Shown: piece after piece, positions 22,481 through 33,026 of the stretch
Position numbering within the stretch: the first letter of the stretch is position 1
Layout: the number at the start of each line of letters is the position of its first letter
Source: Isoetes taiwanensis
Lineage: Eukaryota; Streptophyta; Lycopodiopsida; Isoetales; Isoetaceae
DNA: 64,000 nucleotides
NCBI GenBank assembly: GCA_021234155.1
Contig: JAJEKV010000126.1
Location: forward strand, 62,001-126,000
Direction: 5' to 3'
Notes under the pieces: generated by a model
Databases searched by the model: none
The model's input: only the letters and a program-made list of their open reading frames with translations
What the model was told of the DNA's origin: nothing
Position numbers and translations under genes: made by a program

Positions 22481-23369
22481 AGCATCATACACATATGGCT
22501 CCACCCATTCCCAATACCCCGAAGAACTCAATTGGCAAACCATCCAAACCCTCGGCATTTGCCTCTTTTCACCAAAGACTGCCGAACCTAAATCATCACC
22601 TATCACGGCACTTCTATTGACATGCGCCCGCTTCATCGAGATGATGGGGGAAATCCTAAACAAAATAATATCTCGCATTTCCGATTGAAAGGGAAGATGT
22701 TTCTCAAATAAAAAAATCTGAAAGTGGGTATGCAGATGTTGCTTGAGTTCGGTTGACAATCGCAGCCAGCCATCCGCAAAAGCAATGAGAACGCGGGTTG
22801 ACGTCATGCGACGCCTCTTAGTCACATGAAAAAAGAAGCCTATACAACGATCTCCATCACGAAACCACTGCAAACCTACCTTCATCTTTGCCTGATTTTC
22901 TCCTTCTCCAATGCTTGAATCATATGCCAAAAATATCTCGATCATGAACACCGGAAGGAGTCCCTCTCGAATGGAGCAGGTCCCGATACAAGGTATTCAA
23001 TAAGGCACCCACCCATCACTGAGAGACTCTCAAATTTCACCGCTTGGCAAAGCCTTTGATTGCCGCAATTGCATCCACTATGCCAGTCATGCCTCAACGT
23101 CGGCTGAAGGCAGTTGTCCAAGTGTTCTTGCAGCCTTCTTGAAAGTTAGCATCCTCTAAGAACTTTACATTCAAGCGAAAACACATCCGTCCAGGCCGTG
23201 GCTACTGCAGAGGCTTATCCGAAAGGAATTGCGGATGGTGGTCTGAAACTGAGTCGTCTTTGAGACAGAACCAAAAGAGATCTAGAAGCGCCACAACTAC
23301 ATCTGCATTCCAGTAAGCTCTATCCAACCAAGAGCTTGCGCGACCCCCACCAACTTGACCATTGCACCA

Positions 23370-23960
23370 AGTAAAGGCACCTTCACTATCAATCTCCTAG
23401 AGGTTGCGCCATGGAGTAGATGGAGCCACCGGCCGCTCAAAACCGCATACCATTGTAGAGGTAGCCCCAAACCGATCGAACTCCATTTCCATCATATTAA
23501 GATTCCCAACAAGAAGCCATAAAATGTGGCAGCCCAAGTTGAGCATCTTTTTCGAAAGGAGGCCCACAAAGGAAGCTCTCCTCTCGATGGGGCCTCGCCA
23601 TGGCATAAACATTAATTAGACCATACTTAACCCCTTGTTCCTGCCCATACAATTAGGACCCAACGAACAAAACGACGAGCCCGAGTGAAGATGACCGGCA
23701 AGGAAGAAAGCTGTTATCACTCACCTCGCAGAAAGCGTAATCAATCACCGCGATGGGGACATTAAACCTTCACCAATCATGTTCCCATAAGTTTTGATAC
23801 GCCTCCCATACGCCTCCATACGACATTTGTGCCTTGAAGACATATAAACCGGAGCATCCAATCTAGATAAGTAGAAAGAAATGCGGCTCCGTTTGAGGGG
23901 GGAGGAGGCTACTCCCTGAACATTCCATGAGACTAATCCCATTGACCTTGTGATGGGGCT
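23370..23960 (-). pseudogene. LINE-3 endonuclease domain
   Basis: The frame opening at 23942 reads MGLVSWNVQGVASSPLKRSR, the canonical start of the LINE apurinic endonuclease (LxWNxRG). Near 23380-23330 the frame gives FTWCNGQ followed by SSWLDRAYWN, the TWxN...LDR endonuclease motif, and SDHHP follows near 23250. It cuts target DNA for target-primed reverse transcription. Catalytic motifs are scattered over several frames. Confidence 0.75.
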
Positions 23961-24789
23961 AATTCAGATGAGACCCCTGGTGTCTCAAGGGAATTTGAGG
24001 ATGCCTCTTAGGCATCTGGCATAGCAGTAACCTCATCAACCACATCATCCTACTGAAGCGGATCAAAACGACCATAGTGGGATGCAATGGGAGGAACATA
24101 GCTACATGAAGCAGGAACTGAGGGCTGGGATGCATCAAGAATTAGATCCCTTAGCTGATTTTTGTGGTTGACGAAGAGCCGGTGGTTGTTTTGGTGGTGG
24201 GTGTATGCCACGCCAATCAATGCCCATGTACCGGCCCCACGAGCCTCTTCAATTTGCTCTTGCGATCTCTCGAATTTCAGCCAGGCCTCAACATTTGGTG
24301 ATCGAGACTCGAGGTGAGGAAGCTGCAATTGGAAGAGTAGGGAAGACACTATAGGCGCTGAGAGATATCCATTGAGGTGGAGCTGATCTAGGAGCATGGA
24401 GGTCGAAGGAGCGATGGAGGACCCTATTGGTGAACCTTGTGATATTGAACAAAAGAGAGGGGCTTCAGAAACATGAGAGCTAGCTCCTAACTATTCAATA
24501 AGGATAATTTAAACGAAAGAATATGGGCTCGCCCAAACGTATAAATTGTTTGAGGCAAATCATGATGAATGGACCTTGCAACACAAATCTTGGTGATGCC
24601 ATTGGGTATGGAGGTTGCAAATAGAGTCCAATCTCATTAGCAATGACAGTAATGAACTTGGAACTCAGAGCTCGAGGGAAATCTTCAATAGCAAAACCGT
24701 ATGGGGCACGAAGGCATCCGCTTAGCCGAAAGGATCCAGAACATACCATCGATAGAGCAAGAAGTGTTTCCAAAGAGGATCAACACCTC

Positions 24790-24797
24790 CTTCTATG
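24790..24797. repeat. 8-bp target-site duplication, left
   Basis: CTTCTATG, repeated exactly at 25453-25460 on the other side of the 655-bp insertion. Confidence 0.85.
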
Positions 24798-25452
24798 CAG
24801 GATAGGTTCTATACGCATAAAATTAAAATTTCGACGATAAAGTTAAAAATACGATTTTTTAATAAAATACGATTTAACGTGATAAATACCTCACACGGAA
24901 AAAATTTCGCGACGACGCTGAACCTTCGCGGAAAGAAAGCAGACGCTGGAAAATTTTTTCGCTGCACGCCGAATAGAAAGAATCGCCATACGAAGGACAG
25001 GCTCCGGACATTCACAGACGCTGAAAGTTTAGCGGATAGCTGCAGACGCTAAAAATTTTTCGCAGACGCTTATCCAGCCTCATTTCGCATCGCACAAAGC
25101 AAATACAGAAAATTCGAAAAAAATACCGCAAAAATAAATACTCGCAAAAAAACAATTCTGGCTAATGAAAGATTTCCGCCAAAAAACAACTAAATCGCGA
25201 CGCTAAAAGTCCACAGACGCCGTGGAGGCTTGTTTCGCCAGACGCGAAAATTTTTGCTCGCCATGACGCTGGGGTTTCACAGACAGCTGAAAATTTTTCG
25301 CCAGACGCTGATATAGTTGTTTTCGCTGACAAAATCTTCCGACGAATTGTTTTTGTCGTATTTTTTGGCGCTTTTATACGCAAATTTGTGTCAGACATAC
25401 ACCCATAATGTGATTCGTGATAAAAACGCATGTGACATTGAACCTATCCCCG
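24798..25452. mobile_element. 655-bp CpG-rich hAT-like non-autonomous element
   Basis: Flanked by the exact 8-bp duplication CTTCTATG. Ends are inverted: CAGGATAGGTTC on the left and CGGGGATAGGTTC on the right (minus strand). An 8-bp duplication with a CA(G)G-type end fits the hAT superfamily. No transposase frame. The interior is unlike its surroundings: dense in CpG and carrying at least eight same-orientation copies of GACGCT, mostly as CAGACGCT followed by (G/A)AAAATTTTTCGC, between about 24912 and 25316. Such arrays resemble subterminal transposase-binding repeats. Confidence 0.85.
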
Positions 25453-25460
25453 CTTCTATG
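25453..25460. repeat. 8-bp target-site duplication, right
   Basis: CTTCTATG, exact match to 24790-24797. Confidence 0.85.
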
Positions 25461-26000
25461 AGTTGAGCAAAAATAACTCAAGAGATTCAAACATCAAAAG
25501 AAAGTTAACGCCGAAATCTTTGTCACAAGCTTGATAGTTTGATAAGCAGAAGCCCTAGTTTATGAAGGTGCCTGCATGCCCAAGATCCCACGCTGGCCGC
25601 ATCCAAGAAAAAGGGCTGCTGAAGTGGCAGACCACTTTAACACGAACCAACCCGCCTCCATGTCATCGATGATCTTCATGGCTAATCTACACCTTTGGAG
25701 CCCCAAAACACTCAAAAGTTGCCTTGCACTCTTGAACCTCATAAAAGATTTCGTCTGATGGGAGTTGGACATCCATGAAGTCTTGGTTTACAATTGCCGG
25801 AGATAGTACACAACTTTTTTCCTAAACAAGCTAAGGTGGCGGAGTTGTAAAGACACTCGTGAGAACCGCACACCGTAAATCTCGAGCCACCGCGGTTAGA
25901 TGATCTCCAAGGTGAGGTCGATGCAGCCTTGGGATTGAAGAGGATGTCACCCCAGTCGCCGCGGGGAAGAGGAGGAAACTCCTCCCCGCCGGGTGAGGAA

Positions 26001-26375
26001 CCTCCAACGGTGTTGGACGCACTAACTTTGCCTTGCCTTGCGGGTACACCCATGACAGTAGGTTGCACCACCATCCGAGCACTACCTCCGAGAGTAGTCT
26101 GCGCAAGGAACTTCCAACTTGTGTTGGAGGTGCCGCCTGTGCAACACTATTAGATGCAGCCTATCCAGAGGAGCACTCCGCAGGCATGTGAGATCTCAAC
26201 TGACATGAGGGACCTCCAACATATGTTGGAGGTGCTGCTAGCTTAGAAGCAACTCCAACAGATTAAAGAGGGTCTTGCTCGACCTACGTAACTTCCAATG
26301 AGTGTTGGAAGTGCTAATTGGCCGTAGCACACCACCCCCTCTTCCGGGAACCTCCAACGCGGCGCTGGAGGTGCG
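26001..26375. repeat. Array of five short palindromes
   Basis: Five copies of an inverted repeat of the form (A)CCTCCAAC-N(4-7)-GTTGGAGGT, starting near 26001, 26111, 26212, 26292 and 26351, with arms of about 8-9 bp and some mismatches. A half copy (AACTCCAACA) lies near 26251. On the LINE strand they would encode repeats rich in P, T and V/L, so they may be a repeat-bearing segment of ORF1 or its 5' leader. Confidence 0.7.
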
Positions 26376-26500
26376 CACACTCAAAAATAGTTTCTTAATG
26401 GCACATGATCAACACGCCATCCAAATTTCTCCCGCATTTATGGGCGTAAGCGTGAATTATAGTCGAGGCAACCAAGGCCGAGAGAAAACCTAACAAGTAA

Positions 26501-27046
26501 CTCGAGAAGAGGAGAGAGATGGAGCTCCTATCTCAATTGAGGCAGCCCCGCCGTGCCATTAGAAGACATGTTGGGCAGCACTAAAGGATTGAGGCGACCA
26601 AGAAACCAAACTCTCAGAGCCAAAGAGCACCCTCACGAGCCATTTTGTGTGCATCACATACACTTATTCTCGAAGAATCAGAAAGATATTCTTTTTTCAA
26701 AATTATGTACTATGGTAGAACTACTAGAAGAATCGCTTTTACCAGTCATGATCGATCTTGTCATCTCCACCGTATGGGGCCAAAGTTTTAGAGCCGAGCA
26801 AAATTCTTCTCAATCCGCCAATCTCTAAAAAATTAAGCACCAATCGGATGGAGTAGTTTATCACGACCATTCCCCGATCCATGGATCGAACCGCCCATAT
26901 GACCTCCTATTACTTAAACCCATGTAACTCACAAAAGAAATTCCAATTTTATAATATACTACCATCGTTTGAGTCTTCACTTGTTTCTTAATGAACTCTG
27001 AGAATTTCAAGACCAATGGGGTCATCTATACCTTATGGTGATTGCT
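26501..27046. other. No recognised feature
   Basis: The 91-codon frame at 26553-26828 has no recognisable domain. Possibly LINE-3 5' sequence or its flank. Confidence 0.35.
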
Positions 27047-27112
27047 CAAATATTGAAGAATTTGGCAGTTTCTGCACCAGTCCAGAACTGCCTTCTTCAA
27101 TATTTCTAGCAT
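27047..27112. repeat. Hairpin with stem of about 23 bp
   Basis: AAATATTGAAGAA...GGCAGTT pairs with AACTGCC...TTCTTCAATATTT, with a 3-nt bulge and one small mismatch and an apical loop of about 8 nt. It is size-compatible with a small-RNA precursor or with the relic of a small inverted-repeat element; no flanking TIR is seen. Confidence 0.55.
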
Positions 27113-27792
27113 AAAGTAACCTAAACCTTGCCAAAGTTGGAGATATTTGCCTTTTTATCATAGAATACATTGAGTCTTATGTTCCAATGTTTTCTTGCTA
27201 TCATCTGACATCGACGGAAGCCGCCAAATCCTATTTTGGTCAAAAAAGCTGCTTGAGGTTCAAGAATTATTTCTCTCTCATCATAACAAGTTTTGACTTA
27301 ATTCTTGTGGCCATGAGTTGCTAACTATATGAGCTATAGTTTCATGATTTTTTGGAGTGTTCATAAGTCATGTTAACCTCAATATTTACTAAAAGAACCA
27401 TCCACAATGCCATGTGGGTAATAAATGATGCATTCTATTTTTATCTACATCGAACATAACTCTTCTATCAACTTACATATAGTGTAACTAGAGTGCAACC
27501 ATGCAATTTTTGAATTCAAACATGATGTATAGCAACTGGATTAACACATTAGAGCATAAAAAGTTGGATCAGCTCCACAATGATTATAATTAGTGATGTT
27601 TCTTGATGAATTCAAGTAGATATTGTGAAGTTGCCATGACAAGACTCTGATCTCTAGGGTGTTCTTCCTTCCTACCAAATCGCCAGAGAGCTGCTAGGGT
27701 TGTTTTGCTCGCAAGATAACAAAGTGCTAGTTCGTGATTTTGTTAGGACAGCTCCCGATAAGATTTATACTTCTGAGCCATCCGGCCGCAAG
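27113..27792. other. No supported gene
   Basis: AT-rich, without an ORF above background. The last 100 bp could include the retained 5' leader of the Rab retrocopy. Confidence 0.35.
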
Positions 27793-28409
27793 ATGGGACA
27801 GAGGCCTGATGATGAGTATGACTATTTTTTTAAGGTGGTTCTCATAGGGAACTCAAGGCTCTGAAATCTAATATACTATTCGTGTGCTTACCGCGAACGA
27901 AGTTCCTCAGATTGAATCGGGTCCACTATTGGCGCTGAGTTTGCAAACTGCACTATCTCAAAGCTGATGGGAAAACAATCAAAGCCCAAATTTGGGATAA
28001 TCGCAGGCAAGAAAGGTACAGAGCCATCACCAAAGGCATACTATCGTGGGTGTCAAGTTGGTGCATTACTTGTGTATGACATTGTTGAGAGGTGGCTAAA
28101 AGAATTACGAGACCACGCTGATTCCAACATTGTGATAATGTCGGGGGGCAATAAATCTGACCTTTTAAACATCTCGTAGGTGTCTCAATAGAAGATGCCG
28201 TAAGTTTTTCCGGAAAATGAAGGCCTTTCCTTTATAGAAACATCCGCATTAGAAGCCATTAACGCGGACAAGGCATTTCCGTAATATTCTAACCAAATTT
28301 TACCGCATTCCTTGCTTCAGAGGAATCACCTCTAGGTGGGACCAGAGAGGGTACTACAATTGTTGTAGAACCGCATCCAAGCACAAAGAGAAAAGGCTGA
28401 TGTTCTTAG
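27793..28409 (+). pseudogene. RABA/Rab11 small GTPase retrocopy, broken
   Basis: An intronless copy of a plant Rab11-class (RABA) GTPase, the family that directs secretory and recycling vesicle traffic. It opens MGQRPDDEYDYFFKVVLIG. The P-loop then breaks (GNSR, frameshift) where GDSGVGKS is expected. STIGAEFA (switch I) and [12 protein letters not shown] are readable, but the DTAGQE motif has become [19 protein letters not shown] runs directly into [18 protein letters not shown], missing about ten residues. GNKSD is intact, SALEA is readable further on, and the C-terminus ends in KRKG followed by a stop where a prenylated Cys pair is expected. Contiguity without introns and several lesions mark it as a processed pseudogene. 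Confidence 0.88.
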
Positions 28410-28858
28410 TTGTTGAAGTTAGTTGCATTGGTCAGCATTTAGATGTCGGTAGGGCGCATAGCTTGACTCCATTTTGTGGCATTCAACTCTCTAACAAAAC
28501 CTCAGGTTGTCTTATATTACTGTTATTTTTGGGACTATCTTTTGCTTGGAAAAGATGGAGCTGCAAGGCCAGCAAATTTCCATGGAAATATGATATGGTT
28601 GAGATGTGCTATCTCACTGAAGGAAGGGTTAGAGTGCATCCAGACAATGCTTATGGGGAATATTTGGAGTTCAGAGTTGGAGATATTGCCATGTTACCAA
28701 AGGGTAAGAGCTGCACATGGGATTGCATGAAATCAATGGAGAAATATTACGTCTTGTGTGATAGTATTGAACATCACTATGGTACCGGTATGGAGGGTAA
28801 AATACTTCCCATTCCACCAGGCAGAAAGACCATTGCTGAAATCTTGGGCGAGAAGTGA
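28400..28858 (+). CDS. Cupin_3 (DUF861/EutQ-like) domain protein, possibly only the last exon
   Basis: An open frame of 152 codons. From about residue 49 it matches plant RmlC-like Cupin_3 proteins: FAWKRWSCKASKFPW, then EMCYLTEGRVRVHPD, EFRVGDIAMLPKGKSCTWD and a KYYVLCD segment, i.e. the E..YLLEG.V.V.P and GD...FPKG..C.W core of the beta-barrel. The biochemical role of this plant group is not settled. The first 48 codons overlap the end of the Rab retrocopy and look artefactual, so the true start is elsewhere: an upstream exon is possible, with a CAG acceptor near 28505. The C-terminal 30 residues extend beyond the usual cupin end. The cupin part has no frame break. Confidence 0.7.
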   Translation: MFLVVEVSCIGQHLDVGRAHSLTPFCGIQLSNKTSGCLILLLFLGLSFAWKRWSCKASKFPWKYDMVEMCYLTEGRVRVHPDNAYGEYLEFRVGDIAMLPKGKSCTWDCMKSMEKYYVLCDSIEHHYGTGMEGKILPIPPGRKTIAEILGEK

Positions 28859-29713
28859 AGACATCCATAGAGTAATTAAACCCATGTTTGGGGCTCTACA
28901 AGAAGTTTTACCAACCTAGCAGAATGTTCAACAAAGTGGAGCAGGAATAGCACAATCAATTATGTCATAGCCTTCAAAAAAAAACTCAAGATGAGGACGT
29001 TCATCTAATCAAGTTTTTTATTGAAATCAAGGGAAGGGTGATACCATTATCCGCATGATCCGGATGATTGATCTTTTTCATTCTTTTTTATCATTAGCTA
29101 TAAATACAGATTCGCTATTGTAAGCTATGAAATTGACTGCCACAATGCATCGCTTTTATCAAAGATAGTATATGCATGCTATGTATGAAATTAGGAAGGT
29201 TCGTTAGATGCTTTATACTAATACAAATCAACTATTAGGCAAAGGACTACATAAGCCGGTGGATTGTGCTAACATAGTGTAATTAGAATATTCAAACACG
29301 GAGATGTGTGATATTATGTCGCCAAGAATCACTACATTTATAGCTTCTAATGGAGCTTTAATCGCCTCTAACCAGCTTTAGTTTAGAGTTTTTGCGTGAC
29401 TAACGATAATGCTCATCCGTATTTGTGGATGAACCGACATTTAGACAGCTTAGTATGAAAATCCACAAAGGCATTCATCCCGCTTCCGCAGAATCGATCT
29501 TAGTCTTCTTGCGAAGCTCCTCAAAGCAACAACAAAGAAGGAGAAAACATGATAGCTATGGCGGATTTGGAAGAGCAGCGTGATGGAAAAATCCAAAATC
29601 CGTAATGATGGAAAAAGGATGAATGGCAGCTGGGAATCCAAAATCCACACGATGAAAAAAAGGATGTGGCAAAATTTTGAAAAATCCGAGATGATGGAAA
29701 AAGGATCCGATAA
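28859..29713. other. Non-coding stretch with a short ATCC-rich degenerate repeat
   Basis: No gene. Between 29575 and 29710, variants of AAAATCC...GATGGAAAAAGGAT recur several times. Nothing else is supported. Confidence 0.4.
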
Positions 29714-29882
29714 TAATATTGTGCATTAGTGAGCCCATTACTATTAAGTTTTTTCCCTAAAACCCTTCAAGGGGGTTTTTAATCCCGATAGTAATCGGCA
29801 TCACTAATGTAGTCCGTGTCAAGCTTGAATTTATTGCCTTCCGGGCACCACTATTGGGCACTAAGACTATGCACAATAATTG
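29714..29882. repeat. Small inverted-repeat (MITE-like) element
   Basis: The left end, ATTGTGCATTAGTGAGCCC, is mirrored at the right end (minus strand ATTGTGCATAGTCTTAGTGCCC) with a 4-nt insertion. The span is about 170 bp. Flanking AT-rich bases do not allow a sure duplication call. Confidence 0.45.
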
Positions 29883-30270
29883 TAGAAAAAGGAAAGGGGA
29901 GCTAAGTGTCTGGACAAACCGAACCTCCGAAATTACCACGGGATAGAGCGGGTACAACCTCACGGGCCGGTGTTCTATTTCCACATTCGAAGTTCGGTGC
30001 ACCAAAACCGAGGGTTCATAATTTGACCCACTATTAAAGGTGGGGACAAAGGAATCCACAATGTATACAACTCAAAACCGGTAATAGCGAAGCATTCTCG
30101 CACGGCCACGGCCAAATATAAGCTTGCAGTCCGTACTAATAGAAACCAAGAAAAGCCTTTAGAAAAAAGCTACAATATACCAAAGGATGATGTGCTAGTA
30201 GCGCTCTTTGGGAGCTCGCCCATGCTACATCAGTCCAGGGGCCTTAGGGCACAAGGGACAATAATTTAAT

Positions 30271-30339
30271 TCTATTCTATTCTATTCTATTCTATTCTAT
30301 TCTATTCTATTCTATTCTATTCTATTCTATTCTATTCTA
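30271..30339. repeat. (TCTAT)n microsatellite
   Basis: Sixty-nine bases of perfect TCTAT units, nearly 14 copies, uninterrupted. A likely length-polymorphic marker. Confidence 0.98.
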
Positions 30340-32199
30340 AATAAACCACATAACATTTCATATATGCTTCTTTGGTTCATAGAAAGAGACATTGCTTTTC
30401 CCCAAATTTACCTTTAAAGTAGTTCAAAATCTAAGAAATGACATATATAAGGATCTCTTATATGGGTTATATGGACTTATTGAAAAAAATACCATAAAAT
30501 CTGCTTATTTCTTACTAGCATAAACTTCATATTTGCGTTACTGCTATAAAGCATTGACATCCAAGTAGAATAATATTACATGTAGGTTATCTTTCATGTA
30601 TGTTATATTTTTTATGGATGCAAACCTTCTTCGCCAATAGAAATCTCTAGTTGCATGTTAAAGTAACATGTTATTTCTAAGGTTTTAATTTATATAAGCA
30701 CGCATCACCATTTATGGTCCACGAGACCAATTGTGTAAAGCATATATCTCTCACTAGCCTTATGCATTTTGCCCCATAGAATGATACTATGGCTTTTTAG
30801 CTTTGATCACATGATTTTTGAAAAGGTGTAAGTGAAAAAGTCCATATAGGTTCATTTGGTCATAAGTACCCCATAAATTCTCAATTTTTTGTGCTTCAAC
30901 CTTACCCTTAAATTATGCAAGCGAACCTAATCAATTAAGTTTGCCCTATAGAGAATTATACAAGTAAACTATATGTGAAAGTTGAGATCAAAATTGATTA
31001 AAGTGGCAACAGTAATGATTTTTAAACTTTCTACCATTTGGACCAATGATGGTCTCAGAATCGATCAAGATAGCGGTCTATCTTGATTTTTTATAGTAAA
31101 AGTTTTTCATATTTTTCCTTGGTCCTTTTAGCATTGGTTTCTTGACATGAGATATTTTGAGGATGTGATTTTGTAAAGTCACATCTTAGAGCACAAATCT
31201 AGAATAAACATAGAAGATATAATATAATTAATGCTATCTATTCTAGTACAATTCTCAAGATAATGAACAACAAATATTTTTTATGAACAAAGTGGTCCAA
31301 GAGCTACATATATCTCAAGACTCAACTTGAAATGGACTAACATAAGAACATTATCAATTTTTGAATGAACTATGGTCCAGTAATGGGCATGTACAGATAT
31401 CGTTTTTGATTTTTTTTTACCATATCTTTTGCTCTTTCCACGAGCTTGTTTTTGCATTGGTTTCGTATCCTTACAAACTTTCATAAGTGTGATTTTTTGG
31501 AGGACAACCTATAGTCATATGTAGCAATGCTATCCATTTGTATAAATTCCCTAAAATAAAAAATAGAAATAAAAATCAAAACATCAAATTCAAACTCAAC
31601 AAACATTTTTCTAGAATGAAGGACCACATGAACTACTTATATACCAAATTTGAACTCAAAATAGATCTCCTTCCGAAAGTTGTTGTTTTTATATCACAAC
31701 TGCTTTTTAGGAACCAAGATTAGTTCTCGTATAAGGGAGGGCTTTTGACCTCATTATGTTTGAATTGCTCTATCTTCCTTCACAGACTTTGAATTGAGAT
31801 GATGTGGTTTTTTGTGCCTTGCTCTATATCTCGTGTAGAAAAATAAGATTATAACCAAAAAAAATAAAATAAAAATCTTTTTATCAAGACAGTTTTACTT
31901 TGTGTGAACATGACGCCTTGGTACTTGACCCCTTTGGTTTGCTACAAAGATATAACTTACAAGAATGGGAGCTGATACATCTTTGTGTATTTTTTATGTG
32001 AAGCATGACTGCCATATATGAACTCTTAGAAAGGGTTTGGCTAGTTTTTGTGTTCTTGATTTTATATGATTTTTTTTGTAGACCTTCAAAATGCCCTTTA
32101 GTGGTCCATCATGGGACATGTCTAGTGTTAAAGAGCTTTCCAACAAACCCAAACAAGCCCAAAATTGCCATCAAATGTAGAAGTTATGGCCAAAAGAAA
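30340..32199. other. AT-rich non-coding region with one hairpin
   Basis: No gene is supported; frames at 31281-31484 and 31538-31723 are AT-driven. A 10-bp perfect hairpin, ATCAAGATAG / CTATCTTGAT, lies at about 31067-31090. Confidence 0.45.
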
Positions 32200-33020
32200 A
32201 TTGCAGCCAAACCCTAGCACCGCCAAAAGATGATCGGGATGGTCAGGTAGATTCCTTCCACCAAAACAGAAGAATCACCATTACCAACGGAAAGTACATA
32301 TGACAAGCTTTCCAATGAGCCCAAGAACACCCAAGTCCCACAATCGAATCCCGAAGTTTTGAGCAAAAGAGCGGTGTTAAAACCCTAAGTGCCATCCAAG
32401 CGCCATCATGAGCGCCCTTCCGATTTCCACTCAAAAAACGTTAGACCTGTATATATCGCATTTTCTCCTCTCTCATCAGGCCCTTGATTCTCTTTCTTTG
32501 ACACCAAAGGCGTGGAAGGGGCTTCTCCCTGCTTGGTTTGCCAGTTCCATGTTGTGACATGTTCTTCCCCGATCTTGTCCCCTTTTTGGCCATCCTTCAA
32601 CCTTCGACCTCGATCTCGTTTTGATAAGGAAGTTCTCTTTTTTTGTCGGGAGCATGCATCTCTCCCATGCATGCATGCATTTTTCCTCGAGAGCTCGTTC
32701 ATTTGGGGATCGCTATTTTTATAGATTCTTTCATCAAATTCTCATCGCCATTTTCTCCTCTCTCGCCAGCTTCCCTTGACTTCCATCTACCCTCCCCTTA
32801 ATGTGTACATTATTGTAAATGTTGTTTTTGTTGCGCGGCACACGCGGACTAGCCCCTTGCTTTTCGGGAGGTATAAAATATTGTTTTGCACGCGACGTGA
32901 CCAGTTCTCAAGTTTTTTTCTATATTGGTCTTTTTTTGGTGATGTGCGGGTCCGTGGGTGACGACGACTTCTCGATATTCTCTCGCGGAGCATGGGTTTT
33001 TTTTCGGGAATGTTTAGCAG
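32200..33020 (+). promoter_or_regulatory. Stop-poor region with two TATA-like sites and a diverged duplication
   Basis: TGTATATATCGC (about 32448-32459) and GTATAAAATA (32871-32880) look like TATA boxes. CATTTTCTCCTCTCTC occurs at about 32459 and again at about 32748 with similar flanks, so a segment is duplicated about 290 bp apart. Many overlapping frames on both strands (e.g. 32406-32702, 32787-33089) reflect local GC content rather than a gene. Possibly LTR-derived; unresolved. Confidence 0.3.
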
Positions 33021-33026
33021 TTTGCA

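Larger units (their letters stand above)
24050..26106 (-). pseudogene. LINE-3 ORF1-like region, interrupted
   Basis: Minus frames 26106-25831, 26074-25739 and 25772-25560, then beyond the inserted element 24773-24495 and 24397-24050, form the N-terminal protein of the LINE. The stretch IEDFPRALSSKFITVIANEI resembles the conserved part of plant LINE ORF1 (DUF4283-type) proteins. The upstream end is Pro/Gly/Ser-rich (GGSSPGGEEFPPLPRGDWGD). ORF1 proteins bind the element RNA. The hAT-like insertion at 24798-25452 cuts it. Confidence 0.55.
20213..26500 (-). mobile_element. LINE-3: long, nearly full-length but decayed LINE
   Basis: A minus-strand L1-type LINE of about 6.3 kb with T11 at 20213-20223 as its poly-A end. 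In transcription order it holds an ORF1-like region (about 26106-24050, interrupted by a hAT-like insertion at 25452-24798), an endonuclease starting LVSWNVQGVA at 23936, an RT region (about 22480-21285), and a zf-RVT tail (about 20955-20405). All frames are broken. The 5' boundary near 26.5 kb is approximate, and no target-site duplication was found. Confidence 0.8.

Noticed and set aside
27793-28858. Rab and cupin as one fused gene
   Set aside because: The Rab part has its own terminal region and stop and is decayed. The cupin frame only overlaps it by a chance upstream ATG at 28400.
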